A DNA stretch of 64,000 nucleotides from Nakamurella deserti (GCF_003260015.1 NZ_QCXS01000002.1:1426001-1490000), one strand, 5' to 3'; positions 41,517-50,526 are shown, counted from the first letter of the stretch. Numbers and translations are program-made. The notes: generated by a model not told the origin, from the letters alone.

Positions 41517-42818
41517 TCAGCCGAGCTCGCCGCGGATCCGGGACACCCGCTCCCGGACGTCGGCACGGACCGCGTCCTCGTCCAGCACGGTGACCCGCCG
41601 GTCGGCGACCAGGCGGCGCCCGGCCACGAACACGTCGGTGACGAGGGCGCCTGTCGCGGCGTAGGCGACGAACGAGGTGACGTCGGGAAGCGGGGTGCCG
41701 GTCGCGCCCGACACGTCCAGCACCACCAGGTCGGCCGGCTCCCCGACCCGGATGCGCCCGGTCCCGCCCGCCCGGGCCGCCAACGCGCCGCCGCGCGTCG
41801 CCCAGCCGAGGACCTCCGCGCCGGAGAGCACCGACGGGTCCTCGGCGACCCCGCGATGCAGGATCGCGCCCATCTTGAGCTCCTCGAACAGGTCGAGGGT
41901 GTTGTTGGACGCGACGGAGTCGGTCCCCAGCGCGAGCCGGACCCCGGCGTCGCGGTAGTGCGGCGCCGGCGCGATCCCGGCACCGAGCTTGAGGTTGGAC
42001 ACCGGGTTGTGCGAGACGGTGACGTTCGGCCGGGCGAGCAGCCCGATGTCCCCGTCCACCGGGTGCACGGCGTGCGCGACGTGGACCTGCGCGTCGAGCA
42101 GCCCGAGGTCGGCAACCAGCCGGATCGGCGAGACCCCGTGCGCGGCCAGCGCGTCGTCGACCTCACGACGCGTCTCGGACAGGTGGATGTGCACCCCGAG
42201 GCCGTCGTCGCGGGTCCGGCGGGCGACGTCCCGGATCAGCTCCGGCGGGCAGGTGTACGGCGCGTGCAGGCCGTAGCCGACGGTGATCAGTGGATGACCG
42301 GCGTACGCGGCGGCGAGCCGCGGGGTGTCGTCCAGGACGACCCGCCCCGGCCGGTCGTCGGCGTTCGGGAAGGCGACCGCGTCGTAGGCGAACACGGCGG
42401 GCGCCACGTTGGCGCGCATCCCGGACCCGGCCACGATGTCCAGCAACGCGTCATCCCACTGGAACATGTCGACGAAGCCGGTGGTGCCGGACCGCAGCAT
42501 CTCCACCAGGGCCAGCCGCAGCCCGGCAGCGATGTCGTCGGCGGTCATCCGCAGCTCGAAGGCGCGGACGTGGGTCAGCCAGGTGTGCAGCGGGACGTCG
42601 TCGGAGTGCCCGCGCAGCAACGTCATGGCCGAATGCGTGTGGCCGTTGGTCATCCCCGGTATCACGACCCGGCCGCCGAGGTCGAGGTCGCCGTCCCGCG
42701 GAACGCCGTCGTAGGGCGCGAGACCGCCGACGTGGCCGTCGGGGTCGATGCTCAGCGCGGCGTTGCGGTGGACGACGCCGGGTTCGGCCAGGACGGTCGC
42801 GTCGACCAGGCGGGTCAC
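41517..42818 (-). CDS. Amidohydrolase, SAH/MTA/adenosine-type deaminase-like
   Basis: A 433-residue amidohydrolase-superfamily enzyme of the MtaD/TrzN/ATZ deaminase branch. Metal and catalytic motifs are GHTHSAM (first HxH), GVHIHLSETRREV (His and general-base Glu), the following VSHNPVSNLKLG, and GTDSVASNNTLDLFEE with the conserved Asp. Family members deaminate S-adenosylhomocysteine, methylthioadenosine, guanine or related rings. The specific base cannot be called. The GTG start at 42818 is 7 bases after the stop of the L,D-transpeptidase gene on the same strand, so the two may share a transcript. Confidence 0.85.
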   Translation of the reverse strand: MTRLVDATVLAEPGVVHRNAALSIDPDGHVGGLAPYDGVPRDGDLDLGGRVVIPGMTNGHTHSAMTLLRGHSDDVPLHTWLTHVRAFELRMTADDIAAGLRLALVEMLRSGTTGFVDMFQWDDALLDIVAGSGMRANVAPAVFAYDAVAFPNADDRPGRVVLDDTPRLAAAYAGHPLITVGYGLHAPYTCPPELIRDVARRTRDDGLGVHIHLSETRREVDDALAAHGVSPIRLVADLGLLDAQVHVAHAVHPVDGDIGLLARPNVTVSHNPVSNLKLGAGIAPAPHYRDAGVRLALGTDSVASNNTLDLFEELKMGAILHRGVAEDPSVLSGAEVLGWATRGGALAARAGGTGRIRVGEPADLVVLDVSGATGTPLPDVTSFVAYAATGALVTDVFVAGRRLVADRRVTVLDEDAVRADVRERVSRIRGELG

Positions 42819-42825
42819 GGTCGCG

Positions 42826-44121
42826 TCAGGCGTTCTTGCCCGACATGGTGACCCACTCGTCCCACGGCACGGCCCAGTCGTAGATGTCGCCGTCCTCGGC
42901 CGAGAGCGTCACGTCGGTGCCGGTGACCTCGACGGGGTCGCCCCACATCGCCGACTTGTAGTACTCCTCGGCGTGCGCGAGCGACAGGTTCACGCAGCCG
43001 TGGCTGACGTTGGTGTTGCCCTGCGCGTCGACGCTGTTGGGGTTGGCGTGGATGAACTCACCGTTGTCGGAGATCCGGACCGCCCACTTCTCCAGCTGGT
43101 CGACGTAGCCGTACTTCGGGTTGCTCATCAGCTTCTCCTCGAAGAACTCGTTCACGACGTGGATGCCGGAACGGGTCGTGAGGTCGGCGTTGGTGCCGCG
43201 GCCGTAGGAGGCCGGATAGGTCGCCACGGTGACACCGTCACGCTGCACCACGAGTTCGTGCGAGTTGACGTCGGCCTTGACGACCTGGTTACGCCCGATG
43301 GTGAAGTCGCTGGTGACGTCCTCCCGGCCCCAGTAGCCGTCGCCGAAACTGACGCCGTAGACGTCGGCCTGGACGTGGACGGTCGTGCCGGCCGGCCAGT
43401 ACTCCTTCGGCCGGTAGTCCAGCGCCCAGAGGCCGTCGTCGTGCTGGATCCACGCCCACGCACCCTCGACGGCCGGGGTGGTGGTGATCGAGATGGCCTT
43501 CTCGACGGCGGCCCGGTCCGCCGGCTCGACGCCGAAGCGGACCTCGACGGGTGCCGCGACGCCGACGGTCTCACCGTCGCCGGGGCTGATGATCGTGCGC
43601 GCGGTGTCGGCGGGATCGACGGTCGTCCACGTCCCGCTGATCGGGGTGGCGGCACCGGCGGCGTTCGTCGCGGACCCGGCGAGCGTGTAGGTCTTGCCGT
43701 AGCCCAGCTCCTCGCCCAGCGTCCAGGACGTCCGGTCGGCGTTCAGCTCACCGGCGACGACCTTGCCGTCGGGGTTGGTGAGGGTCAGCTCGGAGAGGGT
43801 GCCGCCGGTGACCGCGACGCTCATGGCGTCGGTCGGCGACAACTCGTCGGTGCCCAGCGCCGGCGTCGCCGTGACCTGGGCGGCCGGGACGGTCGGCGTC
43901 GTGGACGTGGACGTCGTGGACGTGGACGACGTGGGTGTGGACGACGTGCCGGTCGGGCCGGTGGCGGTGTCCGGGGTGGTGCCCGCAGCCGAGGTGGTCA
44001 GCGAGGAACCCACGGCCGGCGACGGCGTGGACACCTCCGACGGCCCTGACGTGCAGGAGACCAGCAGCGTCAGCGAGGTGGCCGCCGCGATCACGGACAG
44101 GAGAGGACGTGCGAACTTCAT
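42826..44121 (-). CDS. L,D-transpeptidase lipoprotein
   Basis: A 431-residue cell-wall enzyme that forms 3-3 cross-links in peptidoglycan. The signal peptide ends in a lipobox (SLTLLVSC), followed by a Ser/Thr linker (about 28-75), two Ig-like domains (about 80-280) and the catalytic YkuD domain (about 285-405). That domain holds the active-site motif NTNVSHGCVNLS with His-Gly-Cys, and EFIHANP before it. This matches mycobacterial LdtMt2-type architecture. ATG 44121 with AAGGCGG upstream is taken as the start. It is transcribed divergently from nothing obvious and is followed by the amidohydrolase. Confidence 0.94.
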   Translation of the reverse strand: MKFARPLLSVIAAATSLTLLVSCTSGPSEVSTPSPAVGSSLTTSAAGTTPDTATGPTGTSSTPTSSTSTTSTSTTPTVPAAQVTATPALGTDELSPTDAMSVAVTGGTLSELTLTNPDGKVVAGELNADRTSWTLGEELGYGKTYTLAGSATNAAGAATPISGTWTTVDPADTARTIISPGDGETVGVAAPVEVRFGVEPADRAAVEKAISITTTPAVEGAWAWIQHDDGLWALDYRPKEYWPAGTTVHVQADVYGVSFGDGYWGREDVTSDFTIGRNQVVKADVNSHELVVQRDGVTVATYPASYGRGTNADLTTRSGIHVVNEFFEEKLMSNPKYGYVDQLEKWAVRISDNGEFIHANPNSVDAQGNTNVSHGCVNLSLAHAEEYYKSAMWGDPVEVTGTDVTLSAEDGDIYDWAVPWDEWVTMSGKNA

Positions 44122-44340
44122 GGAACCGCCTTGCTCGTCATTCGCCGGTGCTGGTCGACCTGCAGGTTCGTTCACGATCGACACAGCTTCGGCATCGACG
44201 GGGCGGCACAACCGTCCAAGGTCTCAAGATAGCCGCCGGGGCGTCCCGAGCGGCGTGAAGTCGGCCACCGGGGTGTCGGGCAACCTCGACGGCCGGTGCC
44301 GCCATCAGCGGAAACAGGCGGCGCCGCAGCGCCGCCTGGA

Positions 44341-44562
44341 TCAGCGCAGGAGCTTGCGGAGGATCAGCGCACCGACGACGATGCCCACGGCGATCAACGG
44401 GAACTTGATCTGCGGCTGCTGGACCTTGGTGAGGGCCTTGTCCTTGCTCTCGTTGGCGAGACGCTTGGGGTTGGCACGGACGGTCAGCTCGTCGACGGTG
44501 ACCGCCAGGGCATCACGGGCGCGTTCGATCTCGGCCTGGATGGTGTCTGCGTCACGGGCCAC
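44341..44562 (-). CDS. DUF3618 small membrane protein
   Basis: A 73-residue protein of the DUF3618 family, function unknown. The N-terminal amphipathic part DTIQAEIERARDALAVTVDE is the family signature, followed by VRANPKRLANESKDKA and a single C-terminal helix FPLIAVGIVVGALILRKLL. GTG 44562 has AAGGA upstream. It is divergent from bcp, an order I recall from other actinobacteria, including mycobacteria. Confidence 0.88.
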   Translation of the reverse strand: MARDADTIQAEIERARDALAVTVDELTVRANPKRLANESKDKALTKVQQPQIKFPLIAVGIVVGALILRKLLR

Positions 44563-44649
44563 AGTGGTGTTCCTTGTCCTCGGGTGTGTCCGGGAGTGAT
44601 CACTCTCCCCCGGGCGCACGACTGCGCTCGAAGTCAATACCCTAACGCC

Positions 44650-45126
44650 ATGACCACGACACCCCCCGCAAAGGGCGACACCGCCCCGGGCTTCACGCTC
44701 ACCGACGCCGACACCAACGACGTCTCGCTGTCCGACTTCGCCGGCAGGAAGGTCATCCTGTACTTCTACCCGGCGGCGATGACCCCGGGGTGCACCACCG
44801 AGGCGTGCGAGTTCACCGCCGCCCGCGAGACCCTCGACACCGGCGGTTATGTCGTGCTCGGGGTGTCCCCGGACGCGCCCGACAGGCTGGTGCAGTTCCG
44901 GGCCAAGGAGAACCTCGACATCACCCTGCTGTCCGATCCGGACCACACCGTCCACGAGCAGTGGGGCGCCTGGGGCGAGAAGTCGCTGTACGGCAAGAAG
45001 ATGGAAGGCGTGATCCGGTCCACGTTCGTCATCGACGAGAACGGCACCGTCGTGGAGGCGTGGCGCAACGTCAAGGCCACCGGCCACGTCGACCGGGTGC
45101 TGGCCAAGCTGGGCCTGTCGTCCTGA
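44650..45126 (+). CDS. bcp: Thiol peroxidase, bacterioferritin comigratory protein
   Basis: A 158-residue atypical 2-Cys/1-Cys peroxiredoxin of the Bcp/PrxQ group, reducing hydrogen peroxide and alkyl peroxides in the cytosol with thioredoxin. The peroxidatic site is YFYPAAMTPGCTTEACEF: Cys in PGCTTE, with a second Cys five residues on, the usual resolving position in PrxQ. Other family motifs are GDTAPGFTLTDAD and RSTFVIDENG. ATG 44650 gives the expected length. A tRNA gene follows by 70 bases. Confidence 0.95.
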   Translation: MTTTPPAKGDTAPGFTLTDADTNDVSLSDFAGRKVILYFYPAAMTPGCTTEACEFTAARETLDTGGYVVLGVSPDAPDRLVQFRAKENLDITLLSDPDHTVHEQWGAWGEKSLYGKKMEGVIRSTFVIDENGTVVEAWRNVKATGHVDRVLAKLGLSS

Positions 45127-45160
45127 TCCGTCGGCTCCCGCCCGGCGGCACGACCCGGTC

Positions 45161-45166
45161 TACAGT
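45161..45166 (+). promoter_or_regulatory. Possible -10 box of the UAG-anticodon tRNA
   Basis: TACAGT, 30 bases upstream of the tRNA 5' end. No convincing -35 was found, so this is a weak call. Confidence 0.3.
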
Positions 45167-45196
45167 GGTGGCGCCGGACGGGTGAGTGTCCGGCGT

Positions 45197-45270
45197 GGGG
45201 CCGTAGCCCAATTGGCAGAGGCACACGGTTTAGGTCCGTGCCAGTGAGGGTTCGACTCCCTCCGGCCCCA
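45197..45270 (+). tRNA. tRNA with anticodon UAG (leucine, CUA/CUG), short variable arm
   Basis: A 74-base cloverleaf. The acceptor stem GGGGCCG pairs with CGGCCCC, discriminator A. The anticodon stem CACGG/CCGTG encloses TTTAGGT, giving anticodon UAG. The T arm GAGGG/CCCTC holds TTCGACT. The variable region is only five bases (CCAGT), so this is a class I shape although leucine tRNAs normally have a long class II variable arm. CCA is not encoded, unlike the tRNA-Lys in this window. Leucine identity rests on the anticodon only. Confidence 0.85.
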
Positions 45271-46184
45271 CGTTCGCACCTGCGCGAAGCCCCCACTCCT
45301 GTCCGGTATGCCCGGTTCGCGGGCATGTGCTGTCTGCGGTCGCCGAACGACGCCAGGTGCATACCGGCCCGACGTCGTGCGACCGGCCGGGCACCGCCTG
45401 CCTGTCAGGGGTGGCGAACGCCGGTTCGAGCTCTTGGAGTCGGTGGCGGAGCGCGTGGCGGCCGGTCGAGGGTGCGTTCGTCGCCGCGGTCGATCAGCAA
45501 CTGGTGGCGACCTCCTGGGCGGTCGGCAGGGACATCCTGGATCGGCACTCCGAGCAGGGTTGGTACGTGCCCGGGCCATCTCCACCTGAGGCCCCTGCCG
45601 CTGTCCCGGTCTCTCAGCGCCCACTGCTCGAGTTCCGCTACGCGCCGCCCTCGCGACGATACGTAGCGCGACGGATGGTGCTCCCGGACCCGAAGGCGCA
45701 GCATTCCTCGAGCCGGGTCCCTCGCTCAAGGGTGTCCTGTGTGGAGGCACTGGTGCTTCTACACAAAGCTGCCCGCACCGGCTGCGAGCAAGAATTTCGC
45801 CATCGTCTTGAGGAGAACATGACGGACTGCGGTCAACCGCCCACCACCAGGTCGGATAAGCGGCGGGCGACTCTTCCCATGATGGTGGCGACGACCAACT
45901 TGCGCCCGGTAGGGGTTGACGCCGGAGCACCGCCCCCCGGTCCAACAGGAGGTGCTCCGGCTGCGGTCCAGGCGCCGCGGGACGCACTGTTCGTCGGGGC
46001 GGCATCGCTGACTGACCGTTCGGCGGTCGAGCCGGTGGGACGGTTCACGGATCCTGCTGGGGGTCTGGCGTCCGGCGCGACTGGCGCGGCTGAGTACCGC
46101 CCCATCGCACCTGAGTGCGAGGCGCCGTCGATGGATGGCCTTCGTGGATTCCCGACCGCGCGACGTGAGCGCATCGGATCCCGG
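45271..46184. other. Gene-free segment after the tRNA, with repeat copy C
   Basis: About 900 bases in which I see no supported gene. It contains repeat copy C at 45659-45704. Its position between a tRNA gene and a cluster of accessory genes is typical of a junction region, but no duplicated tRNA 3' end was found. Confidence 0.45.
45659..45704 (+). repeat. Intergenic repeat, copy C
   Basis: ATACGTAG at 45659-45666, core GCGACGGATGGTGC identical to copy B over that stretch, and GCAGCAT at 45698-45704. The same 39-base spacing as copies A and B. Confidence 0.65.
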
Positions 46185-46928
46185 TCATCGAAGGGTCGGT
46201 GGGGGCGTGGGTACCGGATTGGTCGCCCCATCGGTCATCACCGCTGTCCGCGTCGCGAGAAGCTCGCTGGCGCGGCGGATGTCGAACGACACCGGTGCGT
46301 CGGTCAGAACGGCAACAGATCCTACGTACCCTTCCGGCAGTCTCAGATCCGCCAGCGTGGCGGGAAGGCGACGCCCGCGGTATGTCAGCAGGGCGGGAGG
46401 CCGGTGAGCCCGGGTGACCCGCACCTCGGTCAGCGGGGCGGCTACGCCGTGGCCGGTTGCTTTGGCGACGGCTTCTCTGCGGCACCATTCGGTGGCGATC
46501 TCCGCCGCCGGACCGGTCACCTCGGTGAGACCGAGTGCGGCGCTGACGCTCTCGTCGAACCGGGCGGTTGTTTCCACGTCGACACCGACTGGTGCATGGC
46601 GGGAGACCGCCACGATGACGAGATCACCGCTGTGAGCGACAGAGAACTCGGCTCCAGCTGTGCGGGGTTTCCCATGGTCTCCGCCGCATTGGGAGCAGAG
46701 CCGCTCGATGACGACGGAGTTCGCGGCGATACCCAGCTCGTTGGCCACCGTCACCTTGGCCAGCACGATGCCGAGCGTGGTCCTGGCTCGATCCTCGTCG
46801 CGTCGAAGAGCAGCTATCCGCCTGACTTCGGCCGCGGTCAGCAGCGATTCGGCAAGCGAGGGCCGCGCTGACAGCGTCGCGTACCGCACGCGCGCGACTG
46901 TCGTGGCGTCGTGGGTGGTCTCCGGCAC
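46185..46928 (-). CDS. 4'-phosphopantetheinyl transferase, Sfp type
   Basis: A 247-residue enzyme that transfers phosphopantetheine from coenzyme A to a serine of carrier proteins. The Mg-binding motif appears as PVGVDVETTARFDES, and the catalytic (W/F)xxKEAxxK motif as WCRREAVAKATGHG, with Arg replacing the first Lys. An upstream CSQCGGDHGKP loop and a FSVAHSGD strand complete the Sfp fold. The start is uncertain: GTG 46928 and GTG 46931 are adjacent, and the frame is open to 47138. It is divergent from the acyl-AMP ligase gene. The obvious substrate is the carrier domain of the reductase protein encoded at 48763-50526. Confidence 0.85.
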   Translation of the reverse strand: MPETTHDATTVARVRYATLSARPSLAESLLTAAEVRRIAALRRDEDRARTTLGIVLAKVTVANELGIAANSVVIERLCSQCGGDHGKPRTAGAEFSVAHSGDLVIVAVSRHAPVGVDVETTARFDESVSAALGLTEVTGPAAEIATEWCRREAVAKATGHGVAAPLTEVRVTRAHRPPALLTYRGRRLPATLADLRLPEGYVGSVAVLTDAPVSFDIRRASELLATRTAVMTDGATNPVPTPPPTLR

Positions 46929-47071
46929 CACGCCAGGATCACTCTCGGACGCCGACGATGTCCACCTTCGGTGGTGACGCGCATGCGTGCCACACCTGCC
47001 CGTTCTCGGACACGCGTGTGTTCTGTCAACCGCTGCAATGTCGTACCGCCCACTGACGATGAGGAGTCCAG

Positions 47072-48766
47072 GTGGTTGTCCCCACCACAGCGCCGCACAC
47101 CGATCCCATCGCGCGCACAGAGCCGGTTTTCGACACACTTCCTGTCGACCTTCTCGTGCACAGGGCGGGCGAGGCTCCCGACCGTCCCGCGTACACCCAC
47201 CTGGTCGACGGCGAGCGGGAGGGAATCACCCTCACCTACGGTGACCTCGACCGACGTGCGCGGTCCATCGCTGCCGTATTGCGGGACGCTGGGGCGGCCG
47301 GCGAGCGCGTCGTGGTGATGGTGGCCGACGAGATCGGCTTCATCGAGTCGTTCTTCGGGATTCTGTATGCCGGTGCGGTCGCTGTGCCCACCTATCCCCC
47401 GTTGCGGTCGAATCACGTTCAACGCAGTCGGGGTGTCATCGTCGATTCCGGGGCACGGTTCCTGCTCGCCCCGGCCAAGACCATCGACATGTTCGCCGCC
47501 ACCACCGACGCGCACTTCGCCGACCATCTGCGCGTCATCGCCTGGGAGGACCTTTCCGGACCAGGGGGCGATGAGCCGCCCACTTCGGTGCCGCCTGGGG
47601 CGCCGTGTTTCCTGCAGTACACGTCCGGGTCAACCGGGACACCGAAAGGGGTCATCGTCACCCACGGCAACATCGCTGCCAACGTGTCCATGATCGCTGC
47701 AGCATTGAACCTCGGCGCCGACGACCCCGTTGCGAGCTGGAACCCGCTGTTTCACGACATGGGCCTGATGACCGGAGTCTTCTTTCCGCTCTACACCGGC
47801 GGCCGGGCCTATCTGATGTCTCCGACCGCCTTCGTTCAGCGGCCCCAGAGGCTACTCCGGGCGGTGGCTCGGTACCGGGCCGCGCTGATCACGGGTCCGA
47901 ATTTCTCGTATCAGATGCTCGTCGACTCCGTCAGCCAGGACGGACGCGATGAGCTGGATCTGAGTTCGCTACGAGTGGCGCTGAACGGGGCAGAACCGGT
48001 CAGGCGGGCGACGTTGGAGGCGTTCGAGGAGACCTTCACACCGTGCGGGCTGAGGCCGGGGACGATCATGCCTGCTTACGGGCTGGCGGAGGCGACGGTG
48101 TACGTATCGGGTGGCCCCGCTGGTCGCTCGTGGCGCTCTCACGTCGAACGGGACCTGGTCGGTCACGGGACCGGGGCTGCCGGTCAGGTCCTCCGCGTGG
48201 TGTCACTCGAGACCGGTGAACACTGCCCTGCCGGCGTCTCCGGCGAGATCTGGATCGCTGGGCCGCATGTGACGCCCGGCTACTGGAACCCTCCGGACCC
48301 GGACGACACGTTCGGAACGCTGCTTGAGGACGGCGTACCTGTGCGGTTCCTGCGCACCGGGGATGCGGGTCACCTCGACGAGAACGGCGAGCTGTACATC
48401 ACGGGGCGGATCAAGGATCTGATCATCGTGCGCGGACGCAATTACTCGCCCGCCGACCTCGAACGGGTCGCCGAAGATGCGGCGCACCCGATCCGGGTCT
48501 CTGGCGCGGCGGCCTTCGCCGTGGAAGAGCCAGGCGACGACCGCGTCGTGATCGTTCTGGAGGTGAGGTCAGCCGGCGTCTCGAACGCTACGGGCGTTAC
48601 ACAGAGGGTCGTCCGGGCGGTCGGACGCGAGACAGGGGTGGTCGTCTCTGAGGTGGTCTTGTCTTCTACCCGGCTCCCCCGAACCACCAGCGGCAAGATC
48701 CAGCGGCACCGGGCCCGGGCCGACTATGTGCACAGCACTCGGAGTCAGGATGGTGGCCAGCAGTGA
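47072..48766 (+). CDS. Fatty-acyl-AMP ligase (FAAL-like)
   Basis: A 564-residue adenylate-forming enzyme that activates an acyl chain as acyl-AMP and hands it to a carrier protein. Motifs: P-loop LQYTSGSTGTPKGVIVTH, A5-like PAYGLAEATVYVSGG, and RTGDAGHLDENGELYITGR followed by the hinge KDLIIVRGRNYSPADLE, with the C-terminal lysine region LPRTTSGKIQRH. The WNPLFHDMGLM segment is typical of FAALs rather than acyl-CoA ligases. GTG 47072 has GAGGAG 6 bases upstream. The stop overlaps the carrier-reductase start (GTGA), which points to direct acyl transfer onto that protein. Chain length is not predictable by eye. Confidence 0.9.
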   Translation: MVVPTTAPHTDPIARTEPVFDTLPVDLLVHRAGEAPDRPAYTHLVDGEREGITLTYGDLDRRARSIAAVLRDAGAAGERVVVMVADEIGFIESFFGILYAGAVAVPTYPPLRSNHVQRSRGVIVDSGARFLLAPAKTIDMFAATTDAHFADHLRVIAWEDLSGPGGDEPPTSVPPGAPCFLQYTSGSTGTPKGVIVTHGNIAANVSMIAAALNLGADDPVASWNPLFHDMGLMTGVFFPLYTGGRAYLMSPTAFVQRPQRLLRAVARYRAALITGPNFSYQMLVDSVSQDGRDELDLSSLRVALNGAEPVRRATLEAFEETFTPCGLRPGTIMPAYGLAEATVYVSGGPAGRSWRSHVERDLVGHGTGAAGQVLRVVSLETGEHCPAGVSGEIWIAGPHVTPGYWNPPDPDDTFGTLLEDGVPVRFLRTGDAGHLDENGELYITGRIKDLIIVRGRNYSPADLERVAEDAAHPIRVSGAAAFAVEEPGDDRVVIVLEVRSAGVSNATGVTQRVVRAVGRETGVVVSEVVLSSTRLPRTTSGKIQRHRARADYVHSTRSQDGGQQ

Positions 48767-50526
48767 ACCGCACCGACATAGAGCAGTTCGTGGTCTCGGC
48801 AGTCGCCGCCGCGTTGGGCGTGCCGGACGGCGAGGTGCCGGTCGAGGTGCCCCTGGATGAGCAGGGCATGGACTCGCTCGCCATGATCAAGCTCGCCTCC
48901 AGCTTGTCAGAGGTGCTCGGAGTGCCCGTCGACCCGACGCTGTGTTACGAGTACCCGGACGTTCCGTCGCTCTGCGCCCAACTGGCCCGCATGGCCGGCG
49001 GTGGCGCCGGGTCGCCAGTGCCCGTCGATCTCGGTCCACGGCGTGAGCGGTGGCTTCCGGGACCGTTCATCACCGCGCGGACACCATGGCAACGGCGATT
49101 GGCCACGGTGTGTGCGGAAGTGATCCACGTCGACCGGGTGGGGCTGTACGACGCGTTCCATGAATTGTTTCTCGGCGACGCGGCGGTGGTGGCCGCGTGG
49201 CGCCAGGCGTTGGAGGCGCTCGGGGTCGAGTGGACGGCAACGGTTGCTCGAGCCCCGCATGTGGCCGCGCTCGCAGACACCGTGGAGGCCGATCTCAAAG
49301 GCCACGCGGTGGCTCCTGAGCTGGCGGCCCCCAGCACGTTGGAAGACGAAGCCATGTTGCCCGACGACATCCGCCCGTCGCCGGCAGGAGCGGTTCCGTC
49401 GGGCATCGACACTGTGTTGCTGACCGGGGCCACCGGCTACGTCGGCGCCTACCTGTTGCACGAGCTCCTCCGGCGCCCAGATCTACGGGTGATCTGTCTT
49501 GTCCGGGCGCAGTCGGTGGCGGCCGGCCGGGACCGCATCGAGAAAAACATGCAGCGTTACGACCTGCCCTTCTCAGCCGCCGGATCCGAACGTGTGGAGG
49601 TCGTCCTCGGCGACCTGGCCGCACCGAGACTGGGTTTGACCGATGCAGTGTGGGCCGACCTCGCCTGTCGGTCTGACGTGATCGTCCACAACGGTGCCTG
49701 GGTCAATTTCGTCCTGCCCTACCAGCCCCTCAAACCCGTCAACGTGGGCGGGACCCTGGAGATGCTGCGCTTGGCTACAGGACAACGAACGATCCCGATG
49801 CACTTCATTTCGACGCTGTGGATCTTGGCGACCGATGACGACGGGCTCTCCCGCACTGTTCTGGAAGACGACACGACCGGGGACAGCGAGAACCTGCCGA
49901 ACGGCTACGAACAGAGCAAATGGGTGTCTGACCGGCTCGTCCAGACAGCGATGCAACGCGGCCACCCCGCGTCCATCCACCGCCTTGGGCTCATGTCCGG
50001 CGAGTCCGCCGGCGGCCGTTACCACCAGGCCGGCGACTTCCTCTCCTGCTTCATCAAGGGCTGCCTGCAGATGGGGGCCATGCCGTCCCTGGACCAGGAG
50101 CTCGAGATGGTGCCCGTGGACTTCGCTGCCCGGGTGGTCGTCGACCGGGTTCTCGACCCGACTGTGTCCGGACGCTGTTACCACCTGACCCATCCGGACG
50201 CGGCCAACGCGACGGACGCACTGCCCGTCCTCCGAGACTTGGGATACCCCCTACGGGCTCTGGGGTGGGACGAATGGAAATCGGAGTTCCTTGGCCTGGG
50301 ACCACGACTGGAGTCGAATGCGCTAGCTCCGTTCGTCGAGTTCCTCCGCCCTATTGCGCCTCACCAAACCGGATTACCACCTCTGGACCTCGCAAACTTC
50401 CAAGCCGCGGTGGCCTCCTCGGGAGCCCGGTGTCTGCCTTCGATGCAGCTGCTGAGAAGGTACGTGAACGACTTCCAGAGATCCGGATTCATCGAACGTC
50501 CCACACGAATGGACCGCTTGATGTAA
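48763..50526 (+). CDS. Carrier protein-thioester reductase (ACP-R) fusion with a degenerate second carrier domain
   Basis: A 587-residue protein. An acyl carrier domain (about 1-80) has the phosphopantetheine serine Ser38 in EQGMDSLAMIK. A second carrier-like region follows at about 105-190 (LATVCAEVIHVDRVGLYDAF and, at the site, FLGDAAVV, with Ala140 where Ser is expected), so it cannot be pantetheinylated. The C-terminal NAD(P)-binding thioester reductase domain (about 215-587) starts VLLTGATGYVGAYLLHELL and has the YxxxK pair at Tyr382/Lys386 in NGYEQSKWV. The R domain would release the acyl chain as an aldehyde or alcohol. It is translationally coupled to the FAAL, and the nearby PPTase supplies the prosthetic group. 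Confidence 0.88.
   Translation: MNRTDIEQFVVSAVAAALGVPDGEVPVEVPLDEQGMDSLAMIKLASSLSEVLGVPVDPTLCYEYPDVPSLCAQLARMAGGGAGSPVPVDLGPRRERWLPGPFITARTPWQRRLATVCAEVIHVDRVGLYDAFHELFLGDAAVVAAWRQALEALGVEWTATVARAPHVAALADTVEADLKGHAVAPELAAPSTLEDEAMLPDDIRPSPAGAVPSGIDTVLLTGATGYVGAYLLHELLRRPDLRVICLVRAQSVAAGRDRIEKNMQRYDLPFSAAGSERVEVVLGDLAAPRLGLTDAVWADLACRSDVIVHNGAWVNFVLPYQPLKPVNVGGTLEMLRLATGQRTIPMHFISTLWILATDDDGLSRTVLEDDTTGDSENLPNGYEQSKWVSDRLVQTAMQRGHPASIHRLGLMSGESAGGRYHQAGDFLSCFIKGCLQMGAMPSLDQELEMVPVDFAARVVVDRVLDPTVSGRCYHLTHPDAANATDALPVLRDLGYPLRALGWDEWKSEFLGLGPRLESNALAPFVEFLRPIAPHQTGLPPLDLANFQAAVASSGARCLPSMQLLRRYVNDFQRSGFIERPTRMDRLM

Noticed and set aside
45833-46231. 132-codon minus-strand frame after the phosphopantetheinyl transferase
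   Set aside because: Low-complexity composition and no recognisable motif.
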